This document shows positions 9,394 through 18,180 of a stretch of 64,000 nucleotides of DNA, one piece after another. Made by a program: the position numbers and the translations under genes. Source of the DNA: Thiomicrorhabdus lithotrophica (lineage in GTDB: Bacteria; Pseudomonadota; Gammaproteobacteria; Thiomicrospirales; Thiomicrospiraceae); the NCBI RefSeq assembly GCF_029201445.1, contig NZ_CP102381.1:744001-808000 (forward strand), given 5' to 3'. Numbering within the stretch: the stretch's first letter is position 1; every line of letters begins with the position of its first letter. Under the pieces are notes generated by a model. The model saw only the letters and a list, made by a program, of their open reading frames with translations. It searched no databases and was not told the origin of the DNA.

Positions 9394-9842
9394 TAAAGTA
9401 TAAATGGAATGAGTCTTTTACTATTTTTTTGATAGATTTGATATTCGGATATTTTTTCAACCAGTAGGTGTTCTTCATAGCTGAGTTTAATAAAAAGAAT
9501 AATGAATAGGTTGGCATAGAGTGCAAGGTTTATCCAGTTGAGGTTTAACACGACTAATGGAAGGAAAAAAAGCACGATGGAGAAATACATGGGATGACGT
9601 ATCCAATGATATGGTCCATTGGTGATTAACTCCATATCAGGTTTTGGATCTGGAACGATATTGAAATTACCAATATGCATAACTTGAACAGCCCATAACC
9701 CGATTATGACGGCGACGGCTTGAACCAATAATACAAGTACGTTTAAGCTGATTGGTAAGACTAATAACAGAACGGCGATGAGTGAAAACTGTAACGCCAC
9801 TAAACTAAATGAAATAACGGGATGTTTGAGTTTTGTAATCAT
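9393..9842 (-). CDS. Isoprenylcysteine carboxyl methyltransferase-like membrane protein
   Basis: A 149-residue integral membrane protein with about four hydrophobic segments. The second half carries the pattern of the ICMT/phospholipid methyltransferase-like superfamily: GPYHWIRHPMYFSIVLFF near residues 91-108, then a conserved acidic pair in SYEEHLLVEK near 126-135. In characterised relatives these segments bind S-adenosylmethionine and the lipid-linked substrate. The real substrate here is unknown. It lies 86 bp downstream of the metallo-beta-lactamase-fold gene on the same strand, but a terminator-like hairpin separates them. Confidence 0.7.
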   Translation of the reverse strand: MITKLKHPVISFSLVALQFSLIAVLLLVLPISLNVLVLLVQAVAVIIGLWAVQVMHIGNFNIVPDPKPDMELITNGPYHWIRHPMYFSIVLFFLPLVVLNLNWINLALYANLFIILFIKLSYEEHLLVEKISEYQIYQKNSKRLIPFIL

Positions 9843-9861
9843 TTAAGTATTCTCAGAAAGT

Positions 9862-9894
9862 AAAAAAGTCCGTTCAGTATTTTGAACAGACTTT
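9862..9894 (-). terminator. Terminator after the MBL-fold gene
   Basis: Two 12-nt arms (9865-9876 and 9883-9894) pair with a single mismatch around GTATTT. Read on the minus strand the hairpin is followed by a T run, consistent with termination of the tetR-MBL operon. Confidence 0.65.
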
Positions 9895-9928
9895 AGTTTA
9901 CCGTGAATAAGGAATTGTATGAAATTTA

Positions 9929-11035
9929 TTACTCGTAGCTTTGACCCAAATCACCACCAGTAAATTCTTTATAGATATGCACACCATTGTGTTTATGAGT
10001 TTGTTCGTAAACAGGACGATCTTTATAAGCCGATTGGTCAATAGATGCGGTATCTTCAACAGAACCGCCAGCATCAATAATCTTTTGTACTTCAGCGTGC
10101 ATGAACTTTAAGTAGTCATAAGTGTCTTGTTTTATCTTAGCCATATTGGTTGGGCTACCATGTCCCGGAATGACCAAAACATCTGTTGGCATAGCGTTCA
10201 TAAACGTTTCAAATGTTTCTGTCCATTTTTGAGTGTTAGTATAAGAAAATAACGCTAACATTCTGTCGTTATAGGCTAAATCACCAGGTAGTACAATGTT
10301 GCGTTTAGGTAGATATACGATAGTTGAACCTGGGGTGTGTCCAGGGCCAAAGTTTAAAATCTCAACGCTTTCTCCACCACCAACATCAACGGTTATTTTG
10401 TCATCAAAGGTGGTGAATTTATCTGAGACATCTCGTGCCGTTTCGGTAATCTGGTGACCAACGCGATCGCCCCAGCTCTTTTTAATGAATTTATAACCAT
10501 TATGAAAATCTTGGTTTGCAACACTGTGTGAATACAGGTTTTTAACGCCTTGGTCTACCCAGTAGCTAGCACCTAAATAAGCATGACCTTGACTGTTTTC
10601 TACTGCAACCCACTTAACAGGCTTATTTGTGATTTTTTTGATTTGTTGATGAAAAGAGTAAGCTACCGCAGGATTTGGCCCAGCATTAAATACAAATACA
10701 CCATCTTCAAATTCGATAAAAGTCAGGTTGTTATTTAAGCCAAAGTTAGTTGGGTTATGCCAAATTAAACTACCAATAACGGTATAGACGCCTTCAGCTA
10801 CTTTGGTGGGTTCTGGCAGAGCCAAGGGTTTACCAATATAACCGACTTTACGTTGAGTCTTAGCCACCTCTTTTTGGTAAGAGTCAATGGTTTTTCCAAG
10901 ATCTTCACCGTCAGGGAAGTTTTGCATTTCTTTAGCATAGGTTTCAAAACTTTCTATATAAGCATCAGAGGCAATGGCTGCATTTGATATTCCTAAGGCG
11001 AGAATCAAAGCATTAATGATGGTAGTTTTTTTCAT
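9929..11035 (-). CDS. Exported metallo-beta-lactamase-fold protein with a degenerate first metal site
   Basis: A 368-residue protein with an N-terminal signal peptide (cleavage likely after SNAAIA, residue 22). It has an MBL-fold hydrolase domain from about residue 75 to 300. Second-half ligands are present: H233 in GPGHTPGS, D252 in LPGDLA and H292 in IPGHGSP. The expected HxHxDH motif is replaced by NSQGHAYLGA at 147-156, so most ligands of the first zinc site are missing. Either it binds one metal or it uses a different geometry. It is the last gene of a probable tetR - membrane protein - MBL unit (14-bp spacing to its neighbour). Substrate unknown; resistance should not be assumed from the fold. 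Confidence 0.75.
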   Translation of the reverse strand: MKKTTIINALILALGISNAAIASDAYIESFETYAKEMQNFPDGEDLGKTIDSYQKEVAKTQRKVGYIGKPLALPEPTKVAEGVYTVIGSLIWHNPTNFGLNNNLTFIEFEDGVFVFNAGPNPAVAYSFHQQIKKITNKPVKWVAVENSQGHAYLGASYWVDQGVKNLYSHSVANQDFHNGYKFIKKSWGDRVGHQITETARDVSDKFTTFDDKITVDVGGGESVEILNFGPGHTPGSTIVYLPKRNIVLPGDLAYNDRMLALFSYTNTQKWTETFETFMNAMPTDVLVIPGHGSPTNMAKIKQDTYDYLKFMHAEVQKIIDAGGSVEDTASIDQSAYKDRPVYEQTHKHNGVHIYKEFTGGDLGQSYE

Positions 11036-11049
11036 AATAATCTCTCTTA

Positions 11050-11466
11050 TTAAGATGGCTTTTTTATGGAGTGTTGAACGCTGCCATTAACAGGTTTTGA
11101 AAAAAAGGTTTCTTTAATCAAGTCTAGTGAAAAGTCTTTTGTATTATTCCATGGCATAAGCGACATAAGTCGTGCAAGGAAACAATAGTTACCTAAAACC
11201 ATTGCAGTGGTTCCAATGATTTGTAGGTAAAAAATGAAAAACAATGGAGGATACAGGGCGACGATAAGAAGAAGCAGATACGCTATTCTTACTTGTACGG
11301 CAAAATTGTTGACTTGTGGTGTTAACCAATAAAAATGGAAAACCTGAATAATATTAAAAGCAATTGCCCAATATAAAAACTGAGGATCAATGGTTACCCC
11401 AACGATCAGTAAAATATCTGTAATTGCCCAGTAAAACCAAATGAGATTAAACTTAATTGAAAACAT
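11050..11466 (-). CDS. Integral membrane protein of unknown function
   Basis: A 138-residue protein with about four predicted membrane helices: residues 6-25, 30-48, 58-76 and 78-97. It ends in a charged cytoplasmic or periplasmic tail rich in Ser, Lys and Pro. It is aromatic-rich and I recognise no family signature. It sits 8 bp from tetR and 14 bp from the MBL-fold gene, so the three are almost certainly one operon. A role in the pathway controlled by this TetR is likely but unspecified. Confidence 0.65.
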   Translation of the reverse strand: MFSIKFNLIWFYWAITDILLIVGVTIDPQFLYWAIAFNIIQVFHFYWLTPQVNNFAVQVRIAYLLLLIVALYPPLFFIFYLQIIGTTAMVLGNYCFLARLMSLMPWNNTKDFSLDLIKETFFSKPVNGSVQHSIKKPS

Positions 11467-11474
11467 ATCTTTCC

Positions 11475-12083
11475 TTATTGTTGAGCGATGCTACGCCAGC
11501 ATGTTTTGGTAATGCTGTCTAAGTAACTAGGTAATGGGTTATCGAGCATATTATCTAAACCTAATTGAATTAATCGCATGACGCCGCCAAAACTGCTGCT
11601 TGCTGCAACCATTAAGTCCATTTTGATTAAAACCTTTTCATCCATTCCTTGTTGAATCACCTTTCTTAAAGTTAAAAAAGGTTGAGAAGAGCATATGGGT
11701 GGAAGGTCTGGCATGAACTCTTTGTGTTGAGCGTTGAATATGAATTGCATCACCTGTGGGTGCTGGTCTGCGGTATTAATCATCCATTTAGAAAGTTCGT
11801 AAAACCGACTCCAACTATCTGCATTGTTGGCAAGGATTTCATGTTGTTCGCGATTGATTTGCTCAAGAAGTGTTTCCATTAATGATTCTGCAATGGATTG
11901 CTTATCTCTAAACGCATGATAAATTGAGCCTGTACTTACGCCAGAATCTTCTACTAAATCTGGGATAGAGGTGTTAAAAAAACCTTTTTTAACAAAAAGA
12001 GATAAAGCGCTCTCAAGTATTTTAATTTGCGTTTTTGATAACTTGGGGTTGACTAAGTACGGTTTCATTAAGATCTTTACCAT
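11475..12083 (-). CDS. TetR/AcrR-family transcriptional repressor
   Basis: A 202-residue regulator. The N-terminal helix-turn-helix (about residues 20-65) has the family pattern ILESALSLFVKKGF, then TSIPDLVEDSGVSTGSIYHAF. The C-terminal helical domain, which would bind a ligand and dimerise, is not assignable. Two starts are possible, ATG 12083 or ATG 12068 (MKPYLV). Neither has a strong Shine-Dalgarno. A double inverted repeat overlaps the promoter just upstream, strongly suggesting autorepression of this gene and the two behind it. The divergent pcnB starts 158 bp away. Confidence 0.85.
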   Translation of the reverse strand: MVKILMKPYLVNPKLSKTQIKILESALSLFVKKGFFNTSIPDLVEDSGVSTGSIYHAFRDKQSIAESLMETLLEQINREQHEILANNADSWSRFYELSKWMINTADQHPQVMQFIFNAQHKEFMPDLPPICSSQPFLTLRKVIQQGMDEKVLIKMDLMVAASSSFGGVMRLIQLGLDNMLDNPLPSYLDSITKTCWRSIAQQ

Positions 12084-12090
12084 TAATTTT

Positions 12091-12120
12091 TAGAATGTAT
12101 ATTCTAGAATACTTATTCTA
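12091..12120. promoter_or_regulatory. Double TetR-type operator TAGAAT-N4-ATTCTA
   Basis: Two perfect inverted repeats of identical form, 12091-12106 and 12105-12120, overlap by two bases, with their centres 14 bp apart. They lie over the -10 and spacer of the tetR promoter on the minus strand: -35 TTGCAT at 12129-12124, a 17-bp gap, -10 TAGAAT at 12106-12101. A repressor bound here would block its own promoter. Confidence 0.75.
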
Positions 12121-12175
12121 TAAATGCAATAAAGTCGCTAATACGTTATAAAACCTTAAAAAAATGGTGAATTCA

Positions 12176-12203
12176 TTGCAGTATCTTTAAAACACGCTAA
12201 AAT
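12176..12203 (+). promoter_or_regulatory. Putative sigma-70 promoter for pcnB
   Basis: TTGCAG (12176-12181), a 16-bp spacer and TAAAAT (12198-12203), about 30 bp before the pcnB ATG. Confidence 0.5.
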
Positions 12204-12241
12204 GAAACTTTACACTTTAGATACAAATTAATACTCAATAT

Positions 12242-13681
12242 ATGCAACGAATTATTCGTAAAATCAGCGCCTTCTTCTCAAGGACAAAACTTCTTCCTGA
12301 ACCTGCTTCAAGAGGAAACAACTCTCCCGTTATTGTTAAACGTCAAAAACACGGTATCTCTCGCAAACAAATTGATAAATCTGCATTGGATGTATTGTAT
12401 GGACTAAAGCGAGGTGGCTATGAGGGCTACCTAGTTGGTGGCTGTGTACGTGATCTATTGTTAGGTTTAGAGCCAAAAGATTTTGACGTGGTAACGGATG
12501 CGGAACCTGATCAAGTAAAGAGCGTTTTTAAACAGCGTTGTCGCCTTATTGGCCGTAGATTTAGACTTGCGCATGTTCGTTTTGGACGCATGATGATCGA
12601 AGTTGCTACTTTTAGAGGGCAGGGTGATGGCGATGGTCGTAAAGATCGTTTTGGCCGTAAAGGAAAGTTGTCTGGCCCTGCAAGAGAAGTAGATGATGCT
12701 GGCCGCTTACTGAGAGATAATGTCTACGGTACGATAGAAGAAGATGTGTGGCGTAGAGACTTTACTGTAAATGCCCTTTATTACGATATTAGAACTTTCT
12801 CGATTACGGATTATGCGGGTGGCCTGGAAGATATTAAAAAAGGCCAGTTACGTTTAATTGGTGATCCTAAAACACGTTATCGTGAAGATCCTGTTCGTAT
12901 GATTCGTGCAATTCGTTTTGCGGCAAAACTAGGTTTTAAGATTGAAAAACGTACTGAAAAACCGATAACCAGTTTAGCACCGCTGTTAAATGATGTTTCT
13001 AATGCCCGTATGTTTGAAGAGGTTTTGAAACTATTTCATAGCGGAGTTGCTATTGAAGTATTTGAAAAATTGCGCCACTACGGTTTATTTGAGCATCTAT
13101 TTCCATTAACAGAAGAAATTTTGTCAAAAGAAAAAGATGGTTTTCCTCGAATGTTGGTCATTGAAGCGCTGAAAAGTACTGATAGCCGTATTCAAGAAGG
13201 TAAGTCTGTTAACCCAGCCTTTTTGTTTGCTGCCATGTTATGGGAGCCAATGCTACAACGTAAGCAAGACTTTTTAGATGAAGGTTTTGCCCATCAGGAT
13301 GCCTTTTATGCAGCCTGTAATGACGTTATTGAACAGCAAATTAAACGTACGGCAATTCCTAAACGTTTTACGGCTCAAATGCGTGATATTTGGAATTTAC
13401 AGCATCGTTTGCCAAAGCGTCATGGTGATAGAGCTCAGAAAATTGTAGAACATCCGCGCTTTAGAGCAGCATATGATTTCTTAGGTGTTAGAGCCGCAGC
13501 AGGCGAGACTGAAGTACAGTCGATTTTTGATTGGTGGACAGCCTATCAAGAAAAAGATGCTGTAGAGCAAGTGGCTTTCGCAAATTCCGTCGCCAAGCCA
13601 GAACGTAAAAAACGCGTGCGCCGCAACCGAAATTTTTATCGTAAAAGAAGTCAGTCGGCTGAATCAGGATCTAAGCAATAA
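12242..13681 (+). CDS. pcnB: Poly(A) polymerase I
   Basis: PcnB adds 3' poly(A) tails that mark RNAs for decay. The 479-residue protein has the class II nucleotidyltransferase core GYLVGGCVRDLLLGLEPKDF near residues 60-79, with the catalytic Asp pair in KDFDVV. Next come the RRDFTVNALYYD motif (about 176-187) and the REDPVRMIRAIRFAAKLGF head-neck region (about 218-236). The C-terminal tail is strongly basic (ERKKRVRRNRNFYRKR), typical of PcnB and not of CCA-adding enzymes. It is followed 39 bp later by folK, the common gammaproteobacterial pair pcnB-folK, then the pan genes. Confidence 0.95.
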   Translation: MQRIIRKISAFFSRTKLLPEPASRGNNSPVIVKRQKHGISRKQIDKSALDVLYGLKRGGYEGYLVGGCVRDLLLGLEPKDFDVVTDAEPDQVKSVFKQRCRLIGRRFRLAHVRFGRMMIEVATFRGQGDGDGRKDRFGRKGKLSGPAREVDDAGRLLRDNVYGTIEEDVWRRDFTVNALYYDIRTFSITDYAGGLEDIKKGQLRLIGDPKTRYREDPVRMIRAIRFAAKLGFKIEKRTEKPITSLAPLLNDVSNARMFEEVLKLFHSGVAIEVFEKLRHYGLFEHLFPLTEEILSKEKDGFPRMLVIEALKSTDSRIQEGKSVNPAFLFAAMLWEPMLQRKQDFLDEGFAHQDAFYAACNDVIEQQIKRTAIPKRFTAQMRDIWNLQHRLPKRHGDRAQKIVEHPRFRAAYDFLGVRAAAGETEVQSIFDWWTAYQEKDAVEQVAFANSVAKPERKKRVRRNRNFYRKRSQSAESGSKQ

Positions 13682-13720
13682 GAGTTTAAATTTTAGGATG
13701 TTCTTTTTAAGTTATAGTTT

Positions 13721-14206
13721 ATGACTGATATCACCGCATACATAGGGTTGGGGAGCAACTTATCAAACCCTATAGAACAACTAAAAATAGCCCTTCAATC
13801 TATTGATACTTTACCTTCTACTCGGTTAGTGCAGAGTTCTTCTTTCTATGGTTCTAAGCCGTTAGGCCCTCAAGATCAGCCTGATTTTGTAAATGCGGTT
13901 TGCAAAATTAAAACGAAGTTATCCGCTGAAGAACTGTTGCATCACCTTCAAAAAATTGAGTTAGAGCAAGGGCGTATCAAAAAACGTCATTGGGGTGAAC
14001 GCTTGATTGATTTGGATATTTTACTGTTTGGTGATGACATTATTTCTACAGATGAATTAACCGTACCGCATAAACAGATTGCGTTACGAGACTTTGTATT
14101 AATCCCATTAGCTGAGATTGCACCAGGCCTGATAATTCCTAAACTTGGAAAAATTGAATCTTTAATTGCAGCTCTTGAAGATTCTTATTTAATAACACTG
14201 GATTAA
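13721..14206 (+). CDS. folK: 2-amino-4-hydroxy-6-hydroxymethyldihydropteridine pyrophosphokinase (HPPK)
   Basis: HPPK transfers pyrophosphate from ATP to 6-hydroxymethyl-dihydropterin in folate synthesis. The protein is 161 residues, the normal length. It shows YIGLGSNLSNP near the N-terminus, the QPDFVNAVCKIKT segment, and the signature RWGERLIDLDILLF-type motif (here HWGERLIDLDILLFGD, about residues 92-107) that binds two magnesium ions. It is the second gene of a pcnB-folK-panB-panC arrangement. Confidence 0.96.
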   Translation: MTDITAYIGLGSNLSNPIEQLKIALQSIDTLPSTRLVQSSSFYGSKPLGPQDQPDFVNAVCKIKTKLSAEELLHHLQKIELEQGRIKKRHWGERLIDLDILLFGDDIISTDELTVPHKQIALRDFVLIPLAEIAPGLIIPKLGKIESLIAALEDSYLITLD

Positions 14207-14321
14207 AAGCTCTAATTAGATAATTCAGCATGTCTTATTAAAATCTCTATAATATTCTTACTTACTTAAATTTATAAGTATCGTGTTAATTACGCACGAA
14301 TGATCTTCTTTAGGAAAAGCT

Positions 14322-15113
14322 ATGTCAGTCACACTTTCAAAACTCAAAAAAATGCATCAAGCTAAGCAAAAAATTGTCTGTTTAACCGCATACGATGCAA
14401 GTTTTGCGCACTGGGTTTCTGCTGCAGGTGTTGAGGTTATTTTAGTGGGTGATTCTTTAGGGATGGTTGTGCAAGGGCATGCTACAACCTTACCTGTGAC
14501 CTTAGATGAGATGGTTTATCACACTCAAATGGTGCAACGTGGTAATGAGCAGGCCTGGTGTATTGCTGATTTACCTTTTATGTCTGATACGACGATTGAG
14601 CAAACGATGCAAAGTGCAGCGCGTTTGATGAAAGAGGGCGGTGCGAATATGGTTAAGCTTGAAGGTGGGGTGCGTGTATTACAGTCAGTTTCGGCTCTTT
14701 CTGCTTTAGGTATTCCAGTGTGTGGTCATTTAGGTCTATTACCCCAATCTGTAGAAAAATACGGTTATAAAGTCCAAGGTAAAGATAGTGTTTCTGCTAA
14801 ACAGCTTGTTAATGAAGCTGTGGCTTTACAAGATTCGGGCGCTGAAATGTTGGTTTTGGAATGTGTTCCAGCTGAGTTAGCAAGAGAAATTACTGATTTA
14901 CTAAACATTCCTGTAATCGGTATCGGATCAGGAAAAAACACAAGTGGTCAAGTACTGGTGTTAAACGATATGCTGGGTATTACTGTTGGCAAATCACCAA
15001 AGTTTTCCAAAAACTTTATGCTTCAATCAACTTCTATTCAAGATGCATTAGCACATTATGTATCAGAGGTTAAAGCAGAAATTTTTCCTTCCGATACTCA
15101 CGTGATTGCTTAA
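14322..15113 (+). CDS. panB: 3-methyl-2-oxobutanoate hydroxymethyltransferase
   Basis: PanB makes ketopantoate from alpha-ketoisovalerate and methylene-tetrahydrofolate, the first committed step to pantothenate and coenzyme A. The 263-residue TIM-barrel protein has the metal-binding [13 protein letters not shown] motif (about residues 43-55), [12 protein letters not shown] near 134-145 and [18 protein letters not shown] near 203-220. AGGAAAAGCT precedes the ATG. A TATAAT near 14249 in the spacer after folK may be its -10. The core palindrome CAGGCCTG occurs inside the gene at 14550-14557. Confidence 0.97.
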   Translation: MSVTLSKLKKMHQAKQKIVCLTAYDASFAHWVSAAGVEVILVGDSLGMVVQGHATTLPVTLDEMVYHTQMVQRGNEQAWCIADLPFMSDTTIEQTMQSAARLMKEGGANMVKLEGGVRVLQSVSALSALGIPVCGHLGLLPQSVEKYGYKVQGKDSVSAKQLVNEAVALQDSGAEMLVLECVPAELAREITDLLNIPVIGIGSGKNTSGQVLVLNDMLGITVGKSPKFSKNFMLQSTSIQDALAHYVSEVKAEIFPSDTHVIA

Positions 15114-15226
15114 TGAGTTATCTCTTTAATCCCTTTCAATATTGTCTTATTATTCATTGAAATCCCTCTCGGATGTAAGGCCTCTTAGTATTATTCTTTT
15201 TAAACTTAATTTTGTAGTAGGTTGCC

Positions 15227-16078
15227 ATGCAAGTTTTTGAACAAGTTAATGATTTACGTAAACAGGTTGCTAGTTGGAAAAAAACGGGCCATACAGTTGG
15301 TTTTGTGCCAACAATGGGTAATTTGCATCAAGGACATTTAAATCTTGTCAAAATTGCTCAACAAACCTGCGATAAGGTTGTTGTCAGTGTTTTTGTTAAT
15401 CCAATGCAGTTTGGACCAAATGAAGACTTTGATAGTTATCCACGTACTTTTACAGAAGACCAAGCAAAACTAGCCAGTTTGCAAACAGATGCAGTTTTTT
15501 ATCCAACAGTCGAAGCCATATACCCAAATGGAATCAATCAAACCAAAGTTATAGTTCCTGGGGCTTTAACCGGAGTGTTGGAAGGGGCTAATCGTCCTGG
15601 ACATTTCGATGGTGTTGCGACGGTTGTGGCTAAACTCTTTAATATGGTACAGCCCGATAAAGCAGTATTCGGTCAAAAGGATTTTCAGCAATTGAGCGTA
15701 ATTCGAACTATGGTCGAAGAATTGGCGTTGCCTATTGAGATTATTTCGGCTCCGATTGGAAGAGATGTTGATGGTTTAGCGTTAAGCTCTAGAAATCAAT
15801 ATCTAAATACTGAGCAAAGAAATATTGCACCTAAATTGTTTACAAAATTGCAAGATGTTGCAAAAGCTATCCAATCGGGAAATCAAGATTTTTTAGCTTT
15901 GGCTCAAGTGGCAAAGCAAAACCTAATTATGGAAGGTTTTGATGCTGTCGATTACATTGAAATTTGTAACCCTATCACACTTTTACCAGCAGAAATGAAT
16001 GATAAAGACGTTGTGATATTAGCGGTAGCGCGTTTAGGTAAAACACGTCTTTTGGATAACATTTTGCTGTTGAGTTAG
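15227..16078 (+). CDS. panC: Pantoate-beta-alanine ligase (pantothenate synthetase)
   Basis: PanC joins pantoate and beta-alanine with ATP to form pantothenate. The protein is 283 residues, the standard length. It contains VGFVPTMGNLHQGHLNLV near residues 23-40 (HxGH-type nucleotide motif), VSVFVNPMQFGPNEDF near 54-69, VFGQKDFQQL near 149-158 and the KMSKS-like LALSSRNQYL near 184-193. It follows panB by 113 bp. The third pathway gene, panD, lies 1.6 kb downstream on the opposite strand beyond pomAB. Confidence 0.97.
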   Translation: MQVFEQVNDLRKQVASWKKTGHTVGFVPTMGNLHQGHLNLVKIAQQTCDKVVVSVFVNPMQFGPNEDFDSYPRTFTEDQAKLASLQTDAVFYPTVEAIYPNGINQTKVIVPGALTGVLEGANRPGHFDGVATVVAKLFNMVQPDKAVFGQKDFQQLSVIRTMVEELALPIEIISAPIGRDVDGLALSSRNQYLNTEQRNIAPKLFTKLQDVAKAIQSGNQDFLALAQVAKQNLIMEGFDAVDYIEICNPITLLPAEMNDKDVVILAVARLGKTRLLDNILLLS

Positions 16079-16117
16079 CCCAAACTTTTAATTATATAAA
16101 TTTAACAGAATCAACTT

Positions 16118-16891
16118 ATGAGCTTTTCTACTTTAATCGGTTTAGTCGCGGGTATTGCTATTGTGCTTATTGCAATGGCAATGGGGTCGTCTATTTCTAT
16201 GTTTGTCAATATACCAGGCCTGATGATTGTTGTAGGAGGGACTATCGCTGCAACTATGATCCGTTATTCTATGGCGGATAGTTTTAAAGCTTGGGGTATG
16301 TCATTTAGTGCTTTGAAAGTGAGTTCTGAAGTTAAAGATTTTAACGAGTTAGTTGATATTACCGAGGATTTATTGCGGTTAGTACGTGCTAAAGGGCTTT
16401 TAGCAATGGAAAGCTATGAACTCAATAACAGCTTTTATAATACTGGTGTGCGCATGTTAGTGGATGGCTATTCAGTAGATTTGGTGAAGCAGACTTTGCG
16501 TGAGAAAAATAAATTATTGATTGAAAAAGCAGAAACGAGTGCAGGTGTATTTCGTTCAGTTGGTGAAGCCGCTCCTGCTTTTGGAATGATTGGTACACTG
16601 GTAGGTTTGATTCAAATGCTCTCAAATTTAAGCGATCCTTCTGCCATTGGGCCTGCAATGGCTGTAGCGATGTTAACGACGTTATATGGTGCTATGATTG
16701 CAAATCTTGTGGCTCTTCCAATTGCAGATAAAATTGAGTCATGGGCTCAAAATGAATCTGATAGAGAGATTTTAATCATTGAAGCCATTGATAGTATCGG
16801 TCAAGGGCATAATCCTGCTGTAATGCGTGATTTACTTGCTCCATTTTTACAAGCTAGCAAGCAAGTGAAGCAAAGTGCCAAAGAAGGTTAA
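16118..16891 (+). CDS. pomA: Flagellar motor stator protein, PomA/MotA family
   Basis: MotA-family stator subunit of the flagellar motor, 257 residues with four predicted membrane helices. The N-terminal segment SFSTLIGLVAGIAIVLIAMA and IPGLMIVVGGTIAATMIRYS resemble PomA of sodium-driven Vibrio motors more than E. coli MotA, which is longer. The conserved EAAPAFGMIGTLVGLIQML segment (about residues 150-168) contains the stator prolines and pore-lining helix. It lies between panC and panD, 39 bp after panC, and overlaps pomB by 17 nt. The sodium specificity is inferred from resemblance only. Confidence 0.9.
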   Translation: MSFSTLIGLVAGIAIVLIAMAMGSSISMFVNIPGLMIVVGGTIAATMIRYSMADSFKAWGMSFSALKVSSEVKDFNELVDITEDLLRLVRAKGLLAMESYELNNSFYNTGVRMLVDGYSVDLVKQTLREKNKLLIEKAETSAGVFRSVGEAAPAFGMIGTLVGLIQMLSNLSDPSAIGPAMAVAMLTTLYGAMIANLVALPIADKIESWAQNESDREILIIEAIDSIGQGHNPAVMRDLLAPFLQASKQVKQSAKEG

Positions 16892-17612
16892 GTCTTGTCC
16901 AGCTTGGCTGGCAACTTTTGCAGACTTAATGTCACTCCTTATGGCATTGTTTGTACTTTTGTACGCTATGTCGAGTACTGATATTCCAAAATATAAAGCG
17001 GTGGTTGAATCTTTAACAGAAGCTTTGGGTAATGGCAGTGAATTGACTCCTGAGCAAGAGCAGTTTTTTCAATCTTTGCAACCAGCCTCAGAAAGTGAGC
17101 GAGCACAAGAGCCGACTCCTATTGTTTTTGAACAAAGCACTATTCAAGACCTAAAACCTTTGTTTAAAGACTTAATTAAAACCTATTCTGAAGCGGATAA
17201 AAATAGTGAAATTAAGATAGATTATGATGATGACAAAAATCAAATACGCTTAATTTTTCCTGAGCAAATTGCATTTGATCCTGGCCGTGCTGATCTAAAA
17301 CCGCGTTTTGTTGAGCTGTTGCAAAAGTTTTTTGCTTTTAAAAATGAGAAGGTCGCTTTACAAGTCATTGGTCATACCGACAGTAGACCCATATCAGGTG
17401 GTCGTTTTAAATCTAACTGGGAGCTGTCTAGTGCACGAGCGGCTAGCGTTATAGAGCAGTTGGTACGAGATGAAACCATTAGGGCTGAACAAGCGCAAGC
17501 AATAGGGTTGGCTGATACACAGCCTGTATCAAAAGGAATAACGCCTTTAGATTATGCCAAAAATCGCAGGGTTGAGGTTCTTATTACACCTGAAGATTTA
17601 AGACCTAGATAA
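16875..17612 (+). CDS. pomB: Flagellar motor stator protein, PomB/MotB family (OmpA domain)
   Basis: Partner of the MotA-family protein, 245 residues, starting at GTG 16875 inside the end of pomA. One membrane helix (about residues 10-32) carries PAWLATFADLMSLLMALFVLLYAMS. D17 is the conserved ion-binding aspartate and the LMSLLM context resembles PomB. The periplasmic part has a plug-like region and an OmpA/MotB peptidoglycan-binding domain (about 130-240) with IGHTDSRPISGGRFKSNWELSSARA and YAKNRRVEV. The overlap suggests translational coupling for equal subunit output. Confidence 0.92.
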   Translation: MPKKVKSCPAWLATFADLMSLLMALFVLLYAMSSTDIPKYKAVVESLTEALGNGSELTPEQEQFFQSLQPASESERAQEPTPIVFEQSTIQDLKPLFKDLIKTYSEADKNSEIKIDYDDDKNQIRLIFPEQIAFDPGRADLKPRFVELLQKFFAFKNEKVALQVIGHTDSRPISGGRFKSNWELSSARAASVIEQLVRDETIRAEQAQAIGLADTQPVSKGITPLDYAKNRRVEVLITPEDLRPR

Positions 17613-17625
17613 TTATTAGATTCTT

Positions 17626-17662
17626 AAACAAAAAAGCTGACATAAAGTCAGCTTTTTTGTTT
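17626..17662. terminator. Bidirectional terminator between pomB and panD
   Basis: Perfect 16-bp arms (17626-17641 and 17647-17662) around an ATAAA loop. A and T runs within the arms make it usable in both directions for the convergent genes. Confidence 0.92.
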
Positions 17663-17678
17663 AGAGCTAAGAGTCAAA

Positions 17679-18077
17679 TTAACTCGCTTTTGATATATTA
17701 GAAGCTTGTGTTGGCAGAGTGTTACGAGTGTGAGTGATTTTGTTGTTTTCATCAAAATACACTAACTTTGGCTTAAAACTTTCAGCTTCAGCTTCATCCA
17801 TTGCCGCATAGGTTGCAATGATGAGTAAATCATTTGGATTAGCCTTGTGAGCAGCCGCACCATTCACTGAGATAATTCCACTATGATCTTCGGCGCGAAT
17901 TGCATAAGTTGTAAAACGTTCACCATTATTGATGTTATAGATCTGGATTTGTTCGTATTCTCGAATCCCTGCCACCTCTAATAAGTGACCATCAATAGCA
18001 CATGAGCCTTCATAGTCTAGCTCAGCATGTGTTGTTGTGACACGATGTAGTTTCGATTTTAATAGCGTTACTTGCAT
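17679..18077 (-). CDS. panD: Aspartate 1-decarboxylase proenzyme
   Basis: PanD decarboxylates aspartate to beta-alanine, the second substrate of PanC. The 132-residue proenzyme has the self-cleavage site Gly24-Ser25 in YEGSCAID, which generates the pyruvoyl cofactor. The conserved [20 protein letters not shown] start and [20 protein letters not shown] core are both present. It is read convergently to pomB, so the pantothenate genes are split around the stator genes. The ACTTGCAT leader offers only a weak Shine-Dalgarno on the minus strand. Confidence 0.96.
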   Translation of the reverse strand: MQVTLLKSKLHRVTTTHAELDYEGSCAIDGHLLEVAGIREYEQIQIYNINNGERFTTYAIRAEDHSGIISVNGAAAHKANPNDLLIIATYAAMDEAEAESFKPKLVYFDENNKITHTRNTLPTQASNISKAS

Positions 18078-18180
18078 ATAGTTCTCTTTTGATCGAAGAA
18101 TGGGATCACCATTACTCAGTTCAAGACCTGTTTTTAGACTTAAACAGCGATAATTTGGTTTTGGCTGACCATTATACTGT

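Noticed and set aside
9929-11035. Calling the MBL-fold protein a beta-lactamase
   Set aside because: The zinc motif is degenerate and the family covers many hydrolases; fold alone does not support antibiotic hydrolysis.
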